Part shown: positions 53,777 to 63,344 of the stretch, one piece after another | Position numbering within the stretch: position 1 is the stretch's first letter | Layout of the letters: the number at the start of each line of letters is the position of its first letter | Source of the DNA: DATKZH01 sp035528065 | GTDB lineage: Bacteria > Planctomycetota > Planctomycetia > Pirellulales > Thermoguttaceae | DNA length: 64,000 bases | NCBI GenBank assembly: GCA_035528065.1 | Contig: DATKZH010000046.1 | Coordinates: 21,657-85,656 of the forward strand | Reading direction: 5' to 3' | Notes under the pieces: model-generated | The model's input: only the letters and a program-made list of their open reading frames with translations | Databases searched by the model: none | Told to the model about the DNA's origin: nothing | Program-made: the position numbers and the translations under genes

Positions 53777-54883
53777 ATGATTGCTCCACGAATCAACCTC
53801 GCCGCCCGGGCAAGCGGTCGTCTGGCGCTGGTGGCTTGTCTGGTGCTTGCGATGGCGGTCATCGAAGCGGCTCGTGCCCGGGCCGACGAGCTTCCGAAAG
53901 TCAACGTCGTCTCCGTGCGGCGGGTCTTCCACAACGGCGAGCACAACGCGTTCACCGACCTCTGCCGTTTCCAGGGGCGGTTCTACCTGACGCTGCGTAG
54001 CTGTCCGGATGGCCACCCCGTGCATCCGACGGCCTCGATCATCGTCCTCTCCAGCGCAGACGCCCAGACCTGGGAGCAGGTGCACCGGTTCTGCGTGGCG
54101 AAGCGGGACACGCGCGACCCGCACTTCCTCGTCTTCCAGGAGAAGCTGTTCGTCTACACGGGCACGTGGTACTGCGGCGACCAGTCGCCCTCGCGCGAGG
54201 AGTACGAGTTGAACCGGCACCTGGGCTACGCCGCGTGGACGGCCGACGGGCAGCAGTGGAACGGCCCGGTGATGCTCGAAGGCACGTACGGGCATTACAT
54301 CTGGCGGGCGGCGGCGCACGGCGGGAAGGCCTATCTCTGCGGCCGGCGGAAACATGAGTTCGTCGACACGGAGGGCTTCCGCAAGTTCTCGCGCCAGATC
54401 GTCGAGTCGGCGATGCTGGAAAGCGACGACGGCCTCGTCTGGAAGAAGGCCGCCTTGTTCCAGGAGGAGAACGGCGACGAGACGGCGTTCCTGTTCGAGG
54501 AGGACGGGGGCGTGCTGGCCGTGGGGCGCCGGGGATCGCTTCCGGCCCAGCTCTGCCGGTCGCGGCCCCCTTACGCCGAGTGGGAGCGTAAGGACCTCGA
54601 CCGCTACATCGGCGGGCCGCTGGTGACGAAGTGGGGATCGCGGTACGTCGTCGGTGGGCGCAAGACGCTCACCGGCTCGGCGAAGACGTCTCTCTGCTGG
54701 CTGGCCGGCGACGAGCTCGACGAGTTCGCCGAGCTGCCCAGCGGGGGCGATAACTCGTATCCGGGTTTGGTGGAGCTCAGCCCGGCGCGGGCCCTGGTTT
54801 CGTACTACTCGTCGCACGAGAAGGACGCAGACGGGAAGACGATCACGGCGATCTACCTGGCGGAGCTGGAGATCGACGAGTAG
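53777..54883 (+). CDS. Secreted beta-propeller protein, sialidase/glycosidase-like
   Basis: A 368-residue protein with a signal peptide (1-36). The pattern of repeated blades (AFTDLCRFQGRFYLTLRSC, DPHFLVFQEKLFVYTGTWYC, LGYAAWTADGQQWNGPVMLE, IWRAAAHGGKAYLCGRRK) resembles five-bladed propeller glycosidases or sialidase-like proteins. No catalytic triad can be assigned by eye. The Shine-Dalgarno GGAGAG lies before ATG 53777. It is downstream of the PilT-like gene by 39 bases. Confidence 0.7.
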   Translation: MIAPRINLAARASGRLALVACLVLAMAVIEAARARADELPKVNVVSVRRVFHNGEHNAFTDLCRFQGRFYLTLRSCPDGHPVHPTASIIVLSSADAQTWEQVHRFCVAKRDTRDPHFLVFQEKLFVYTGTWYCGDQSPSREEYELNRHLGYAAWTADGQQWNGPVMLEGTYGHYIWRAAAHGGKAYLCGRRKHEFVDTEGFRKFSRQIVESAMLESDDGLVWKKAALFQEENGDETAFLFEEDGGVLAVGRRGSLPAQLCRSRPPYAEWERKDLDRYIGGPLVTKWGSRYVVGGRKTLTGSAKTSLCWLAGDELDEFAELPSGGDNSYPGLVELSPARALVSYYSSHEKDADGKTITAIYLAELEIDE

Positions 54884-55233
54884 AACCTCGTGGGTGGCAC
54901 GCCCTGAGGAACGAAGGGCGTGTTCTGCGAGTTCACCACGCCCTTCGCTGCGCTTCTTGATGTTGCGCTAGCACGATATCCTTCGGGAAAACGACAGGCT
55001 CGTGCACACCAACCCGAAGCGCAAGCGAGGAAGAACTCACGTCACAACTCATTTCCTCGCTTGCGCTTCGGGCTGGTGTGAACAACGTCGCCAGCACTGA
55101 AATCGCAACATGAAAAGATGCGCTCGGGGCGTGCCACCCCATTGGCCAATCATTTCTGCGCAGGCACTTTGGCCCCAGCACTGGCGGGACGCCAGTGCCA
55201 CCCACCAGTGCGGGACGTCCGTGCCGCGGGATG
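54884..55233. other. Intergenic region, 350 bp, filled with nested palindromes
   Basis: It lies between converging genes. Outer arms GGGTGGCACGCCC (near 54892) and GGGGCGTGCCACCCC (near 55126-55140) enclose an inner palindrome at 55005-55080. A further hairpin CACTGGCG-GGA-CGCCAGTG follows near 55179-55197. No coding signal. Confidence 0.7.
55005..55080. repeat. Palindrome (CCCGAAGCGCAAGCGAGG family) nested in another
   Basis: Arms of 27 bases at 55005-55031 and 55054-55080 pair with one mismatch around CCCGAAGCGCAAGCGAGG, with a 22-base loop. They sit inside the outer GTGGCACGCCC palindrome, as if one element had inserted into another. Confidence 0.85.
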
Positions 55234-56097
55234 CTACGCGTCCTCGGCGACCACCGGGTTCCGGAGGATGCCGACGCCGTCGATCTCGACTTCGACCGTG
55301 TCGCCCGGCTTGAGCAGCACGGGGGGTTTACGGGCCATGCCGACGCCGGGCGGCGTGCCGGTGAAGATCAGGTCGCCCGGCGCCAGCGTCGAGACGCCGG
55401 AGACGTACGCGATCAGCTCCTCGACCGAGAAGATGAGCTGATCGGTGTTCGAGTCCTGCATGGTTTGGCCGTTCAGACGCAGTCGGATCCCGAGGTTGCC
55501 CGGGTCGTCGATCTCGTCGGCCGTCACCAGGGCGGGGCCGAAGGGGGCGAACGTGTCGAACGTCTTGCCCAACAGCCACTGGCCGGCCGGCTTGTGGAGC
55601 TGCCAATCGCGGGCGGAGACGTCGTTGCCGCAGCAGTAGCCGGCAATGTGATCCCGCGCTTGTTCCTTGGGGACGTGCCGGCCGCCGATGCCGATCACCA
55701 CGACCAGCTCCGCCTCGTAGTCGACCGTGTCGCTCAGCCGGGGCAGCACGATCGGGTCGCCATGGGCGCAAACGGCCGAGGGGAACTTGGAGAAAATGAC
55801 CGGCTCGGCCGGCGGCTCCATGCCGCTTTCCCGGGCGTGATCGGCGTAGTTGACGCCGACGCAGATCACTTTCTCCGGGCTGGGGATGGGGGGCAAGAGC
55901 TTCACGGCGTCGGCCGCCATCAGCTCGCCGGCTTCCAGCGCCGCCTGAGCGTTCCTCAAGCCCTCTTGCCCTTGGGCCAACAGCTCCTTGATGCAGCTCG
56001 GCACGTTGGAGCTTGTGCGGTTCAGATCCACGTATCCGCCGTCCCGGACCCCGGCCACGCGAGGTCCGCGGTCGGTCTGATAAGCTACCAGTCTCAT
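55234..56097 (-). CDS. Fumarylacetoacetate hydrolase family protein
   Basis: A 287-residue enzyme of the FAH superfamily. The C-terminal catalytic domain contains VICVGVNYADHARE, the metal-binding DYEAELVVVIG (Glu128 and Glu130) and GYCCGNDVSARDWQ (Asp159), then FTGTPPGVGM. Members cleave or decarboxylate 2-oxo acids such as acylpyruvates in aromatic or sugar-acid catabolism. ATG 56097 has AGGAGTCG upstream, which rules out the longer upstream frame. Cytoplasmic; substrate unknown. Confidence 0.92.
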   Translation of the reverse strand: MRLVAYQTDRGPRVAGVRDGGYVDLNRTSSNVPSCIKELLAQGQEGLRNAQAALEAGELMAADAVKLLPPIPSPEKVICVGVNYADHARESGMEPPAEPVIFSKFPSAVCAHGDPIVLPRLSDTVDYEAELVVVIGIGGRHVPKEQARDHIAGYCCGNDVSARDWQLHKPAGQWLLGKTFDTFAPFGPALVTADEIDDPGNLGIRLRLNGQTMQDSNTDQLIFSVEELIAYVSGVSTLAPGDLIFTGTPPGVGMARKPPVLLKPGDTVEVEIDGVGILRNPVVAEDA

Positions 56098-56594
56098 CGA
56101 CGACTCCTGTCGCTGGGTGGTCAATCGCGGCTTGGATGGCCAGGTGGCGTGAATGAACCCCGCAAGCGAGGACCGGGTCCGCGCCGGGACGCGAGGGCAC
56201 GAGGTTCCCGATGCGCGCCGAAGCGGCACTGCCGTCGGCCGGCCAGCCGCGCTAGCGAAACGGTCACCTTAGCGGATCGGCGGCTTGCCGGCAAGCACCG
56301 AGCCCAGGTCCGCTTCTGCGCTTCCTGCCGGAGATAGCGGCCCACCGCGATGCCGAATGTCGACGACGTTCACCGGCGTCATCATCGTTTGGCGGCCAAG
56401 CGCCTCGATCCAGCCGGCAAGTGCCTGCGGCCGGGTCGTCGGTTTGACCCAAGTTCCGTCGCGACCTAGGGTTTCAATGACGGGCCGCCCTACCGGCAGC
56501 CGTGAGGGAATGAGGGCAGGAAGCCGGGGCGTCGTGGGTTTTGCACGAGCTGCCGGTCCCATCTTGACGTACGCTCTGACGCGAGCAGGCAGCC
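56098..56594. other. Divergent intergenic region, 497 bp
   Basis: It separates the FAH gene (minus) from the c-di-GMP protein gene (plus) and should hold both promoters. Apart from the uncertain small frame at 56269-56562 I see no repeat or clear promoter. Confidence 0.4.
56269..56562 (-). CDS. Small protein, unknown, low confidence
   Basis: A 97-residue frame whose second half looks like protein (WIEALGRQTMMTPVNVVDIR, RGGPLSPAGSAEADLGSVLA). No ribosome binding site is seen and the reading frame continues upstream into the next divergent gene, so the start at 56562 is a guess. It might be a genuine small gene or chance. No family is recognised. Confidence 0.35.
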   Translation of the reverse strand: MGPAARAKPTTPRLPALIPSRLPVGRPVIETLGRDGTWVKPTTRPQALAGWIEALGRQTMMTPVNVVDIRHRGGPLSPAGSAEADLGSVLAGKPPIR

Positions 56595-58859
56595 ATGGCT
56601 GACAGCATGAGCTCATCGACTCGGCCCGAAGACTCCGTCACGGCCGGCGATCCTCATGCGCAGCCATCCGCACTGATGTCGCAGCTCGGCACGCTCCTGG
56701 AGGAGCTGGAGCAGGTCTCGGCGGCCGAGAGCACCTTGCCGCCGGTGATCGGGCCCGAGACCGACAACCAACTGGTCCAGGTCCGGCTGGGAATCGCCAG
56801 CAGCCTCTATGCCGCTTTGCGCCTCAAGCACGCCGCCACGGCCGGGCACGGGCTTCGGGTCGCGCTGAGCTGTTCGGCGTGGGCCCTGCAAAAGGGCCTG
56901 CCGGATCGCGAACGCGACGTGATCGAGGTGGCTGCGCTGTTGCACGACGTGGGCATGATCGGTGTCCCCGATCATGTCCTGCTCAAGCCCGGCCCCTTGG
57001 ACGCCCAGGAGGTCCGGCTCGTCGAGCAGTCGCGGACGATGAGTCTGGAAGTGCTTCGCTGCGCCTGCGCGGAGCCCGCCATCCTCCAGATCGTGGAGCA
57101 CGTGGGGGCATGGTACGACGGCTCCAAACGGGGCTATCGCCTCGCCGGCGGACAACTCCCGTTGGGGTCCCGGATGATCACCATCGTCGAGGCGTTCGAC
57201 GCGATGACCACCGATCACGTCTACCGCTCCGCGATGAGCCTGGAGCGGGCGACCAGCGAGCTGTTCCGGTTCGCCGGCACGCAGTTCGACAACAGGCTGG
57301 TCAAGCAGTTCGTCGAGTTGCACGCCGGCAACCAGTCGCACTTCCGCCGCGAAGTGGCTACGCGTTGGCTCCAATCGCTCGACCCGGAGATGGTCAGCTC
57401 CTACTGGGAACTGAGCGTGCTACCGCCGGCGGAACGCCTCGGGGACGGGGAGGGCGCCTTCTCGGCCAGGCTCCTGGACAACATGCACGACGCGGTCGTG
57501 TTCGTCGACGCCGGACTCCGCGTGATGCAATGGAACCACGGGGCGGAACGCCTCACCGGAATCGCCGGCAGCAGCGTCTTTCAGCGCCACTGGCTGCCGA
57601 GCCTGTTGAACATGCAGAACGAAAAGGGCGACCCGCTGGGCGAGGACGATTGCCCGGTGATTTGTGCGATCCGCTCGGGCGTCCAATCGCTCCGCCGGCT
57701 GACGATCTTCGGGCGGACCGGGCGCACGGTGTCGGTCGACACCCACGCCTTTCCGGTGGCCGACGAAGAAGGCACCGTCGTCGGTGCAATCCTGCTCCTC
57801 CACGATGCCTCGCCCGAAACCTCCCTGGAAGAGCGCTGCCAGAGTCTTCGCGAGAAGGCCATCACGGACCCGCTCACCCAGGTGGCGAACCGGGCGGAGC
57901 TCGATCGTGTCCACGAGGCATTCGTCAAGGCCCACAGGCAGCAGCACGTCCCGTGCAGCCTGATCGTCTGCGATCTGGACCTCTTCAAGCAGGTCAACGA
58001 CAAGTACGGACATCAGGCGGGCGACGAGGCGATCAAGGCCCTGGCCAGGTTGCTCAAGGGCTTCTGCCGCTCCGGCGACCTGGTGGCGCGCTATGGGGGC
58101 GAGGAGTTCGTCGTCCTCTGTGCTGGCTGCGACAACGCCTCCGCGGCTCGACGCGCCGAACAGATCCGAAAGGCCCTCAGTCAGACTCCCCTGCCGGGCC
58201 TGGACGGCCGCTCCGTGACCGCCAGCTTCGGAGTCACCGAAATCCAGCCCGGCGACACTGCCGAAACCATGTTCCGCCGTGCCGACCGGGCCTTGTTGAA
58301 GGCGAAGGGAGATGGTCGCAACCGGGTGGTCCAGTTGGGCGTGGGGGCCGACGCGGACGCCCCCGCCCCGCGAAGGGGATTCTTCTCGTCTGCGCGCTCC
58401 TGTCCGGCAGTCGTCCTGGAGCAGGATCTGGTGACCCCGGTCCCTATCGCCATGGCCGTGGAAAAGCTGCGTGGGTTCGTCGCCGACCACCTCGCCAAGA
58501 TCGTCTCCCTCCACGGCAACCGCGTCCGGCTCCAGATCGACGACCGCGCCGGCCCCTTGCGGCGGCGCGGCGACCGCTCGGTGAGCTTCTCCGTCGAGCT
58601 CGAGTTCCGCGAAGAAACGCTCGCAAACCCCAAGTCCCCAGACTCCCACGCAATCGCCGGATCGCGGACCAGGATCCACGTCACCGTCAGTCCGCGAAAG
58701 AATCGCGACCGCCGCCGCGCCGACGTGGGCGACCGCGCACGCGAGGTCCTCACCAGCCTACGCTCCTACCTGATGGCCGCCCCCGCAGATACCGCTCCGA
58801 GCAAAGGCGTTCTCTACAAGGCCGGCCGAATGCTGGCCCCGTGGTTCACGAAACGCTGA
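56595..58859 (+). CDS. Degenerate HD-GYP / PAS / GGDEF c-di-GMP signalling protein
   Basis: A 754-residue cytoplasmic protein. Residues 70-240 form an HD-GYP-type domain with the HD pair at 117-118 (ALLHDVGMIGVP), but GYP reads GYR (180-182) and later metal residues are altered, so it is probably not a phosphodiesterase. Residues about 290-405 are a PAS domain. The GGDEF domain (420-580) has an intact GGEEF at 501-505 and an I-site RSGD at 492-495, so it should make c-di-GMP under product inhibition. The C-terminal 170 residues include a beta-rich region of unknown type. It lies next to the flagellin gene. Confidence 0.9.
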   Translation: MADSMSSSTRPEDSVTAGDPHAQPSALMSQLGTLLEELEQVSAAESTLPPVIGPETDNQLVQVRLGIASSLYAALRLKHAATAGHGLRVALSCSAWALQKGLPDRERDVIEVAALLHDVGMIGVPDHVLLKPGPLDAQEVRLVEQSRTMSLEVLRCACAEPAILQIVEHVGAWYDGSKRGYRLAGGQLPLGSRMITIVEAFDAMTTDHVYRSAMSLERATSELFRFAGTQFDNRLVKQFVELHAGNQSHFRREVATRWLQSLDPEMVSSYWELSVLPPAERLGDGEGAFSARLLDNMHDAVVFVDAGLRVMQWNHGAERLTGIAGSSVFQRHWLPSLLNMQNEKGDPLGEDDCPVICAIRSGVQSLRRLTIFGRTGRTVSVDTHAFPVADEEGTVVGAILLLHDASPETSLEERCQSLREKAITDPLTQVANRAELDRVHEAFVKAHRQQHVPCSLIVCDLDLFKQVNDKYGHQAGDEAIKALARLLKGFCRSGDLVARYGGEEFVVLCAGCDNASAARRAEQIRKALSQTPLPGLDGRSVTASFGVTEIQPGDTAETMFRRADRALLKAKGDGRNRVVQLGVGADADAPAPRRGFFSSARSCPAVVLEQDLVTPVPIAMAVEKLRGFVADHLAKIVSLHGNRVRLQIDDRAGPLRRRGDRSVSFSVELEFREETLANPKSPDSHAIAGSRTRIHVTVSPRKNRDRRRADVGDRAREVLTSLRSYLMAAPADTAPSKGVLYKAGRMLAPWFTKR

Positions 58860-58904
58860 CTTCACCGAGTCCCTTGCTCGCCGTCAAACGGGAACCGAAT
58901 CGCC

Positions 58905-60338
58905 ATGGGTCGCATCGGAGCGCATCTGTCCGGAATCGAGCGGACCTTGCTGAACCGCCTCGCCGAGGCCAACGCCGCGGTGACCATCAACAGCCTGCGC
59001 ATCGCCACCGGGCAGAAAGTCAACGCCCCGAGCGACGACCCCTCGGCGTTCCTGGCGCTGAGCCGGCTCCAGACCCGCCTCGGCACCGTGACCACCACGA
59101 TGTCCAACGTCACGGCCGCCGGTAGCATGATCACACAGGTGCAGACAACCCTGGACCAGATCCGCACCCAGCTCGACACGATCCGCACCGAGCTCGTGAA
59201 GGACGAAGACCGCGACCTGAACTCCGAAGAGCGCGCCGAAGCCCAGGCCAACATCGACGCGGCGATCAGCCAAATCAACGATCTGGCCGGAACCGATATC
59301 GACGGCCGCCGACTCCTGGACGGATCGGCCGACTTCGTCGTCTCCGGCGCCAGCAGCACCCAGGTGGCCGATCTCAGGGTCCACCGTATCCCCTACGGTT
59401 CCTCGCCTACCCTCTCTGGCACCGTGCACACCACCGCGACCCGGGCGGAGCTCGTCTACACGGGGAGCGGCGGGAACGTGACCGACAACGCCACCTTCAC
59501 GCTCACCGGCGAGCGGGGAAGCGCAAGCATCACCGTCACCAGCGGCGAAGACCTGCAAGACGACGTCGCCCAGCGGATCAACGACCAAAGCCATCTGACC
59601 GGGGTGACGGCTTTCGCCGTCGACAATGAGCTGACCCTGACGAGCGTCGAGTACGGCTCCGGCGTCGAGATCTCCGTCGTCGTCTCCTCGGGCACGTTCA
59701 GCGTCACCGGCGGCAACGGGGATGGAACGGCCAACGGCACCGACGCCACGGCCACGATCAATGGGACCCACACCGACTACGGCTCCGCCACCGTCGACGG
59801 GAACCGCGTCACGTTCAACGAGAACGGTCTCCACTTCGACGTTGAGTTTCTCCCCGGCTTCACCGGCGACTTCAACACCATCACGGTCTCCGGCGACGCC
59901 TTGACCTTCGCCCTCTCCTCAAGTCTCGATCACCGTTCGACCCTGTCGATCCCCGGGCTCCACGCCGCCCGGCTCGGGGGAGCCAGCGGCACGCTCGACC
60001 AAGTCGCATCCGGCGGCGACGTGTCCGGACTGGACGGCAACACGTCGCGGGCGATCCGGATCGTCGACGAGGCCCTGGCCGACCTCACGCGCGTCGAAGG
60101 CTCCGTCGACGGCTTCCAAACCGCCGCGGTCACCACCGCCTCCAATCTCCTGGCCGACCTCGAAGACGATCTGGAAAACGCGATCACCCAGACCGACGGA
60201 TACGACGAGACCGAGGAAGCCCTCCTCCTGGCCAAGAACCAACAGTTGGCCACGAACGCCGTGACGGGCCTCTCCATCCTCAATCAGCAGCGGGCCAATA
60301 TCGTTCTCTTGATCCGACAGATCGCCGGGCTGACGTGA
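58905..60338 (+). CDS. Flagellin (with flagellin-IN motif)
   Basis: A 477-residue flagellar filament-type protein. Residues 1-140 form the D0/D1 N-terminal domain (LRIATGQKVNAPSDDPSAFL). Residues about 197-262 match a flagellin-IN insertion (ITVTSGEDLQDDVAQRIND with TGVTAFAVDNELTLTSVEYG). The C-terminal 110 residues (LLLAKNQQLATNAVTGLSIL) form the paired D0 helix. It assembles outside the cell through the flagellar export system; hook-associated protein FlgL is an alternative. No other flagellar gene is in the window. It follows the c-di-GMP gene by 45 bases. Confidence 0.85.
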   Translation: MGRIGAHLSGIERTLLNRLAEANAAVTINSLRIATGQKVNAPSDDPSAFLALSRLQTRLGTVTTTMSNVTAAGSMITQVQTTLDQIRTQLDTIRTELVKDEDRDLNSEERAEAQANIDAAISQINDLAGTDIDGRRLLDGSADFVVSGASSTQVADLRVHRIPYGSSPTLSGTVHTTATRAELVYTGSGGNVTDNATFTLTGERGSASITVTSGEDLQDDVAQRINDQSHLTGVTAFAVDNELTLTSVEYGSGVEISVVVSSGTFSVTGGNGDGTANGTDATATINGTHTDYGSATVDGNRVTFNENGLHFDVEFLPGFTGDFNTITVSGDALTFALSSSLDHRSTLSIPGLHAARLGGASGTLDQVASGGDVSGLDGNTSRAIRIVDEALADLTRVEGSVDGFQTAAVTTASNLLADLEDDLENAITQTDGYDETEEALLLAKNQQLATNAVTGLSILNQQRANIVLLIRQIAGLT

Positions 60339-60946
60339 CGCCGGGGGCCCTGCACACACGGCGACACGACCACGGGGCCAGCTCCGCGCGGCATGCGAGA
60401 ACCTCGCGTCTCGATGCGGGTCGGCGAAGCAACCGTCTGCCCAAGCTCGTTTTGCCGGGCGACGATAGCGAGAAGAAGAGAAGAATGCAGCAAATAGCCA
60501 GCCTGGAGCCACTGCGCAATCTGCGAGTCTGATCCTCAAGGGCAATCTGGGTCAGTTCGTCACCCGGCTTCGGCACGGCATCCCGCGGACCCCGCCGCAT
60601 ACCCCGCTAGCCTCCCATCCCTCCTATCTGCCCCGTTCCCCTGTGCCACACGGCAACTGACATTGACCCACTAGCTAGGGCGTCTATAATCCGCCCCCGC
60701 TGCGGTGGCCAGCGACTTCTGGAAGGGGGTCTGTCTGGCCCTCTGGTGCGGGCCGGAAAGATCACCCCAACCGGGCGACCCGGCAAATTCGGAAAAACCG
60801 GCGCTTTCGCTTCGGTCCGGTCGCCGCAACATCCGACAAATCTTCAATAAAGCGCCTTCCTCAGGGAAGAGGAAGCCCGGACTCCAACGCGACACGGAGG
60901 TCGTTTGTCTCCCGCGCCCTGTCCCTTTCCAAAGGACACCGTAGCC
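60339..60946. other. Intergenic region, 608 bp
   Basis: It follows the flagellin gene. ORFs here have no coding character. It should hold the promoter of the lipoprotein gene at 60947, and AAAGGA lies ten bases before that start. No strong repeat is seen. Confidence 0.45.
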
Positions 60947-62194
60947 ATGCGTAGCTCTATCACACGATGCGCGCTCGTCGTGCTGACCTTCTTCTTCTTG
61001 GCCGGCTGTAGGACCACCGAGAGCGGTTGGCACGTTCCGTCGTGGTCCCTCTCCAGCCTGAATCCGTTCTCATCCTCCGACGAGATGTCAGAACCTCTAA
61101 GGCCGTCGGAGCTTGCCACGCCGGCCGGCACGGCCTCCCCGGGAGCCGGCTACGCCGCCGCCAGTTCGAGCACGACGGAAACGAACGGATACCCCAACGC
61201 CGGCACCGGCTACGACACGTCCGCCGGCACCTATCCCAGCACACAACGCGCATACCCCGCCGGTTCGGCGGGCGCTATGCGCTCCGCGGTCTCCGCCAAC
61301 CCCGCAACTACCCCACAGAGCGGCTCCTACGCTCCGCCGCCCGGATCGAGCTATTCCCGGAGCCTGGGCTCGAACCCCTACGGGTCGCCGGGTGCTCCAA
61401 CCACCTCGGCCGCCAACAGCGGTTATCAGGCGGCCGCTGCGACCGGGCCCTACGGAAACAACGCCGGGACCGCTCCGCGTTACGACACCGCCTCAGACCG
61501 GTACGGACTCGGTGGGTCCGGATCGGGCCAGCCCGACGCTTCCCGCACGGCCCCAGGTGCGGCAACCGATCCCTACACGAGTGTTCCCGACTACGCCGCG
61601 TCACAGAACACCGACTCCCAAGGGATCGATTCTCGTTATGGGAGCGACGCCGGTTCCGTCTACGGCGCGACGGGGGATTCCCGATATCAGAGCACCCCCA
61701 ACTCGGCGAGCTATTCCGCTGCTGACTCTCGCTACTCGGCCACACCCGGCACGAGCAGCCCCGACTCGCGCTACGGCACCGGGTCGCAATACGGCAACAA
61801 CGCGAGCGCTTCGGTTAGCGATCCTTACACCGCGGTGAGGTCCGACTCGACAAGCGCCGCCCGCCCCGGCGCAAACAGCTATCGAAACGGGGAGTACCAG
61901 AGCACGTCGGGCACCGCCGACTGGAATCCGGGCGACACGGGCTACCAACCGGGCAACACCGGGTATGAGCCGGGCAACACCGGGTATGAGCCGGGCAACA
62001 CGGGCTACACGCCGCCGGGAACCAGCCCCTACCGCTCGTCCGTAGGCGCTTCAGCCGGGTCCTCTTATCTTCCGGGGAGCACCAAGTTCTACGGATCGCC
62101 GAAGGGGAACGAGTCGGCCCCGGAGCAGTCGGAATCGAGCACTTCGCCCAGGCCCGACTCGTATGTGATTCCCGCCGCTCACACGCGTCTGTAG
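60947..62194 (+). CDS. Low-complexity Tyr/Gly/Ser-rich lipoprotein
   Basis: A 415-residue protein with a lipobox LAGC (Cys21). The rest is low complexity: rich in Ser, Gly, Tyr, Thr and Pro, with repeated DSRYG/DSRYS and YGN motifs, and four tandem seven-residue units GDTGYQP/GNTGYEP near 330-355. It is probably an unstructured surface protein, perhaps adhesive. Such Tyr-rich proteins occur in planctomycetes. ATG 60947 is chosen because the lipobox follows correctly. Confidence 0.75.
   Translation: MRSSITRCALVVLTFFFLAGCRTTESGWHVPSWSLSSLNPFSSSDEMSEPLRPSELATPAGTASPGAGYAAASSSTTETNGYPNAGTGYDTSAGTYPSTQRAYPAGSAGAMRSAVSANPATTPQSGSYAPPPGSSYSRSLGSNPYGSPGAPTTSAANSGYQAAAATGPYGNNAGTAPRYDTASDRYGLGGSGSGQPDASRTAPGAATDPYTSVPDYAASQNTDSQGIDSRYGSDAGSVYGATGDSRYQSTPNSASYSAADSRYSATPGTSSPDSRYGTGSQYGNNASASVSDPYTAVRSDSTSAARPGANSYRNGEYQSTSGTADWNPGDTGYQPGNTGYEPGNTGYEPGNTGYTPPGTSPYRSSVGASAGSSYLPGSTKFYGSPKGNESAPEQSESSTSPRPDSYVIPAAHTRL
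61931..62014 (+). repeat. 21-bp tandem repeats in lipoprotein gene
   Basis: Four units encode GDTGYQP, GNTGYEP, GNTGYEP and GNTGYTP. The middle two are nearly identical in DNA (GGGCAACACCGGGTATGAGC). Copy number may vary between strains. Confidence 0.85.
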
Positions 62195-62751
62195 CTCGAC
62201 GCGGTAGAACAGTCTTTCCAGCGGCCTTTCCAGCGGCCGAACGCTTCGAGCGCGGCTTCAATTTAGCCCGAATCGGCGGCGGAATCGAGCGGCTCGGTGT
62301 ACGGCGTACCAGCGGCGTTTGGCAAGCGGCCCGGTATGTCGGCGGCGGCGGGTTCCATCAGGCATCCTTCCATCCTCCCGGTTCAAGGTCTCTCTACAGG
62401 GTGGATGGCGTTCTCCCGGACAGGTCCGACACGGTTCGCCAGGAAAACTCTTACCGTGCTTGAGAACTGCTCGTAGCAACCCGGCTCATCGGGCTCCGTC
62501 GGGGGGGATGCGGTCACCACTTGGGGCACACGGCCGCATGAATGGGGGCACTACGAACTTCTTATTGACCCTTGCATAGCCAATCAACGGAGGGCTTCCA
62601 CCGGAAGCCCGGGACCGAAGGGTCCGGTCCACGTCGGGTGATCAGTGGCAATGCAAACATCAATAGGACCAACCGGAAAACAACTTCCGGATTTCTCGGT
62701 AGTGTCGCAGGACTGTGTTGCTGCCACAGCCTCCAGAAGCTCGTTCGCACC
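62195..62751. other. Intergenic region, 557 bp, no gene seen
   Basis: It begins after the lipoprotein gene and leads into transposase remnants. The overlapping ORFs have no protein-like composition. No clear hairpin or promoter. Confidence 0.45.
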
Positions 62752-62902
62752 TCACACGTGGGTGGTCCCCCCTGCATCTAGAGAGGGGGCTGCTTTGATC
62801 GTCGAGTGAACGCCGCAGAAGTTGTAGTAGGCGAAGAACAGGGCCAGGGCCGCTTCGTGGTTCTCCCACTTCTTGCTGAGGGCGTTGGGTTAGCCGTGTC
62901 AT
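62752..62902 (-). pseudogene. Remnant of a DDE transposase C-terminus
   Basis: Read on the minus strand, the segment encodes NALSKKWENHEAALALFFAY followed by YNFCGVHSTIKAAPSL, closely resembling the C-terminal end of widespread DDE transposases (FSKKWENHxxALxLYFxHYNF). An extra base after MTRLT shifts the frame and only about 50 residues remain, so it is a decayed fragment. Terminal repeats were not found. Confidence 0.75.
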
Positions 62903-63344
62903 CCGGCGGACTTGGGTCCGAATCGTGAGATTATGGCGATCAGCGTGCGAGGTGCAGATTCGGTCGTCATCGGGGTTGCCGCAAATGACCCGCAGGTCTA
63001 TGTCTAGAGCCTACGCATGAATCACGCGCGCAACTGCGGAGCCTCTGAAATCCTTGCGTTTGGTGTTTGTTGTGGGGCGAATCTGAAGTGCAAAAACATG
63101 CAAACCTTGACGGCTTGACGTACTTCGCCGCCGGCAGGACTGCGGAAGTTTGCGGCTTTTCATCTTGGGATGTGCCCGTTGTGGATGGGATTTTGCACAA
63201 TTGCCGTTTCACGTAGCCAGCGGGCGTGACGAAAAATGGTCCTCCGCGTGTTCGCTCGTCTTCACCACGCAACGCGTTTGTGGTAAACGAAAGGTATTCA
63301 CAAAAACCACACACAGGACCAACGGTATGATACTTCCCCGCGAC
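62903..63344. other. Decayed intergenic region, 442 bp
   Basis: It lies between two transposase remnants. Parts look more AT-rich than the rest of the window (for example 63050-63110). No gene, repeat or terminal inverted repeat could be supported. Confidence 0.4.

Noticed and set aside
55005..55080. Repeats as a CRISPR array
   Set aside because: The repeats are inverted, not regularly spaced direct repeats, and no cas gene is present.
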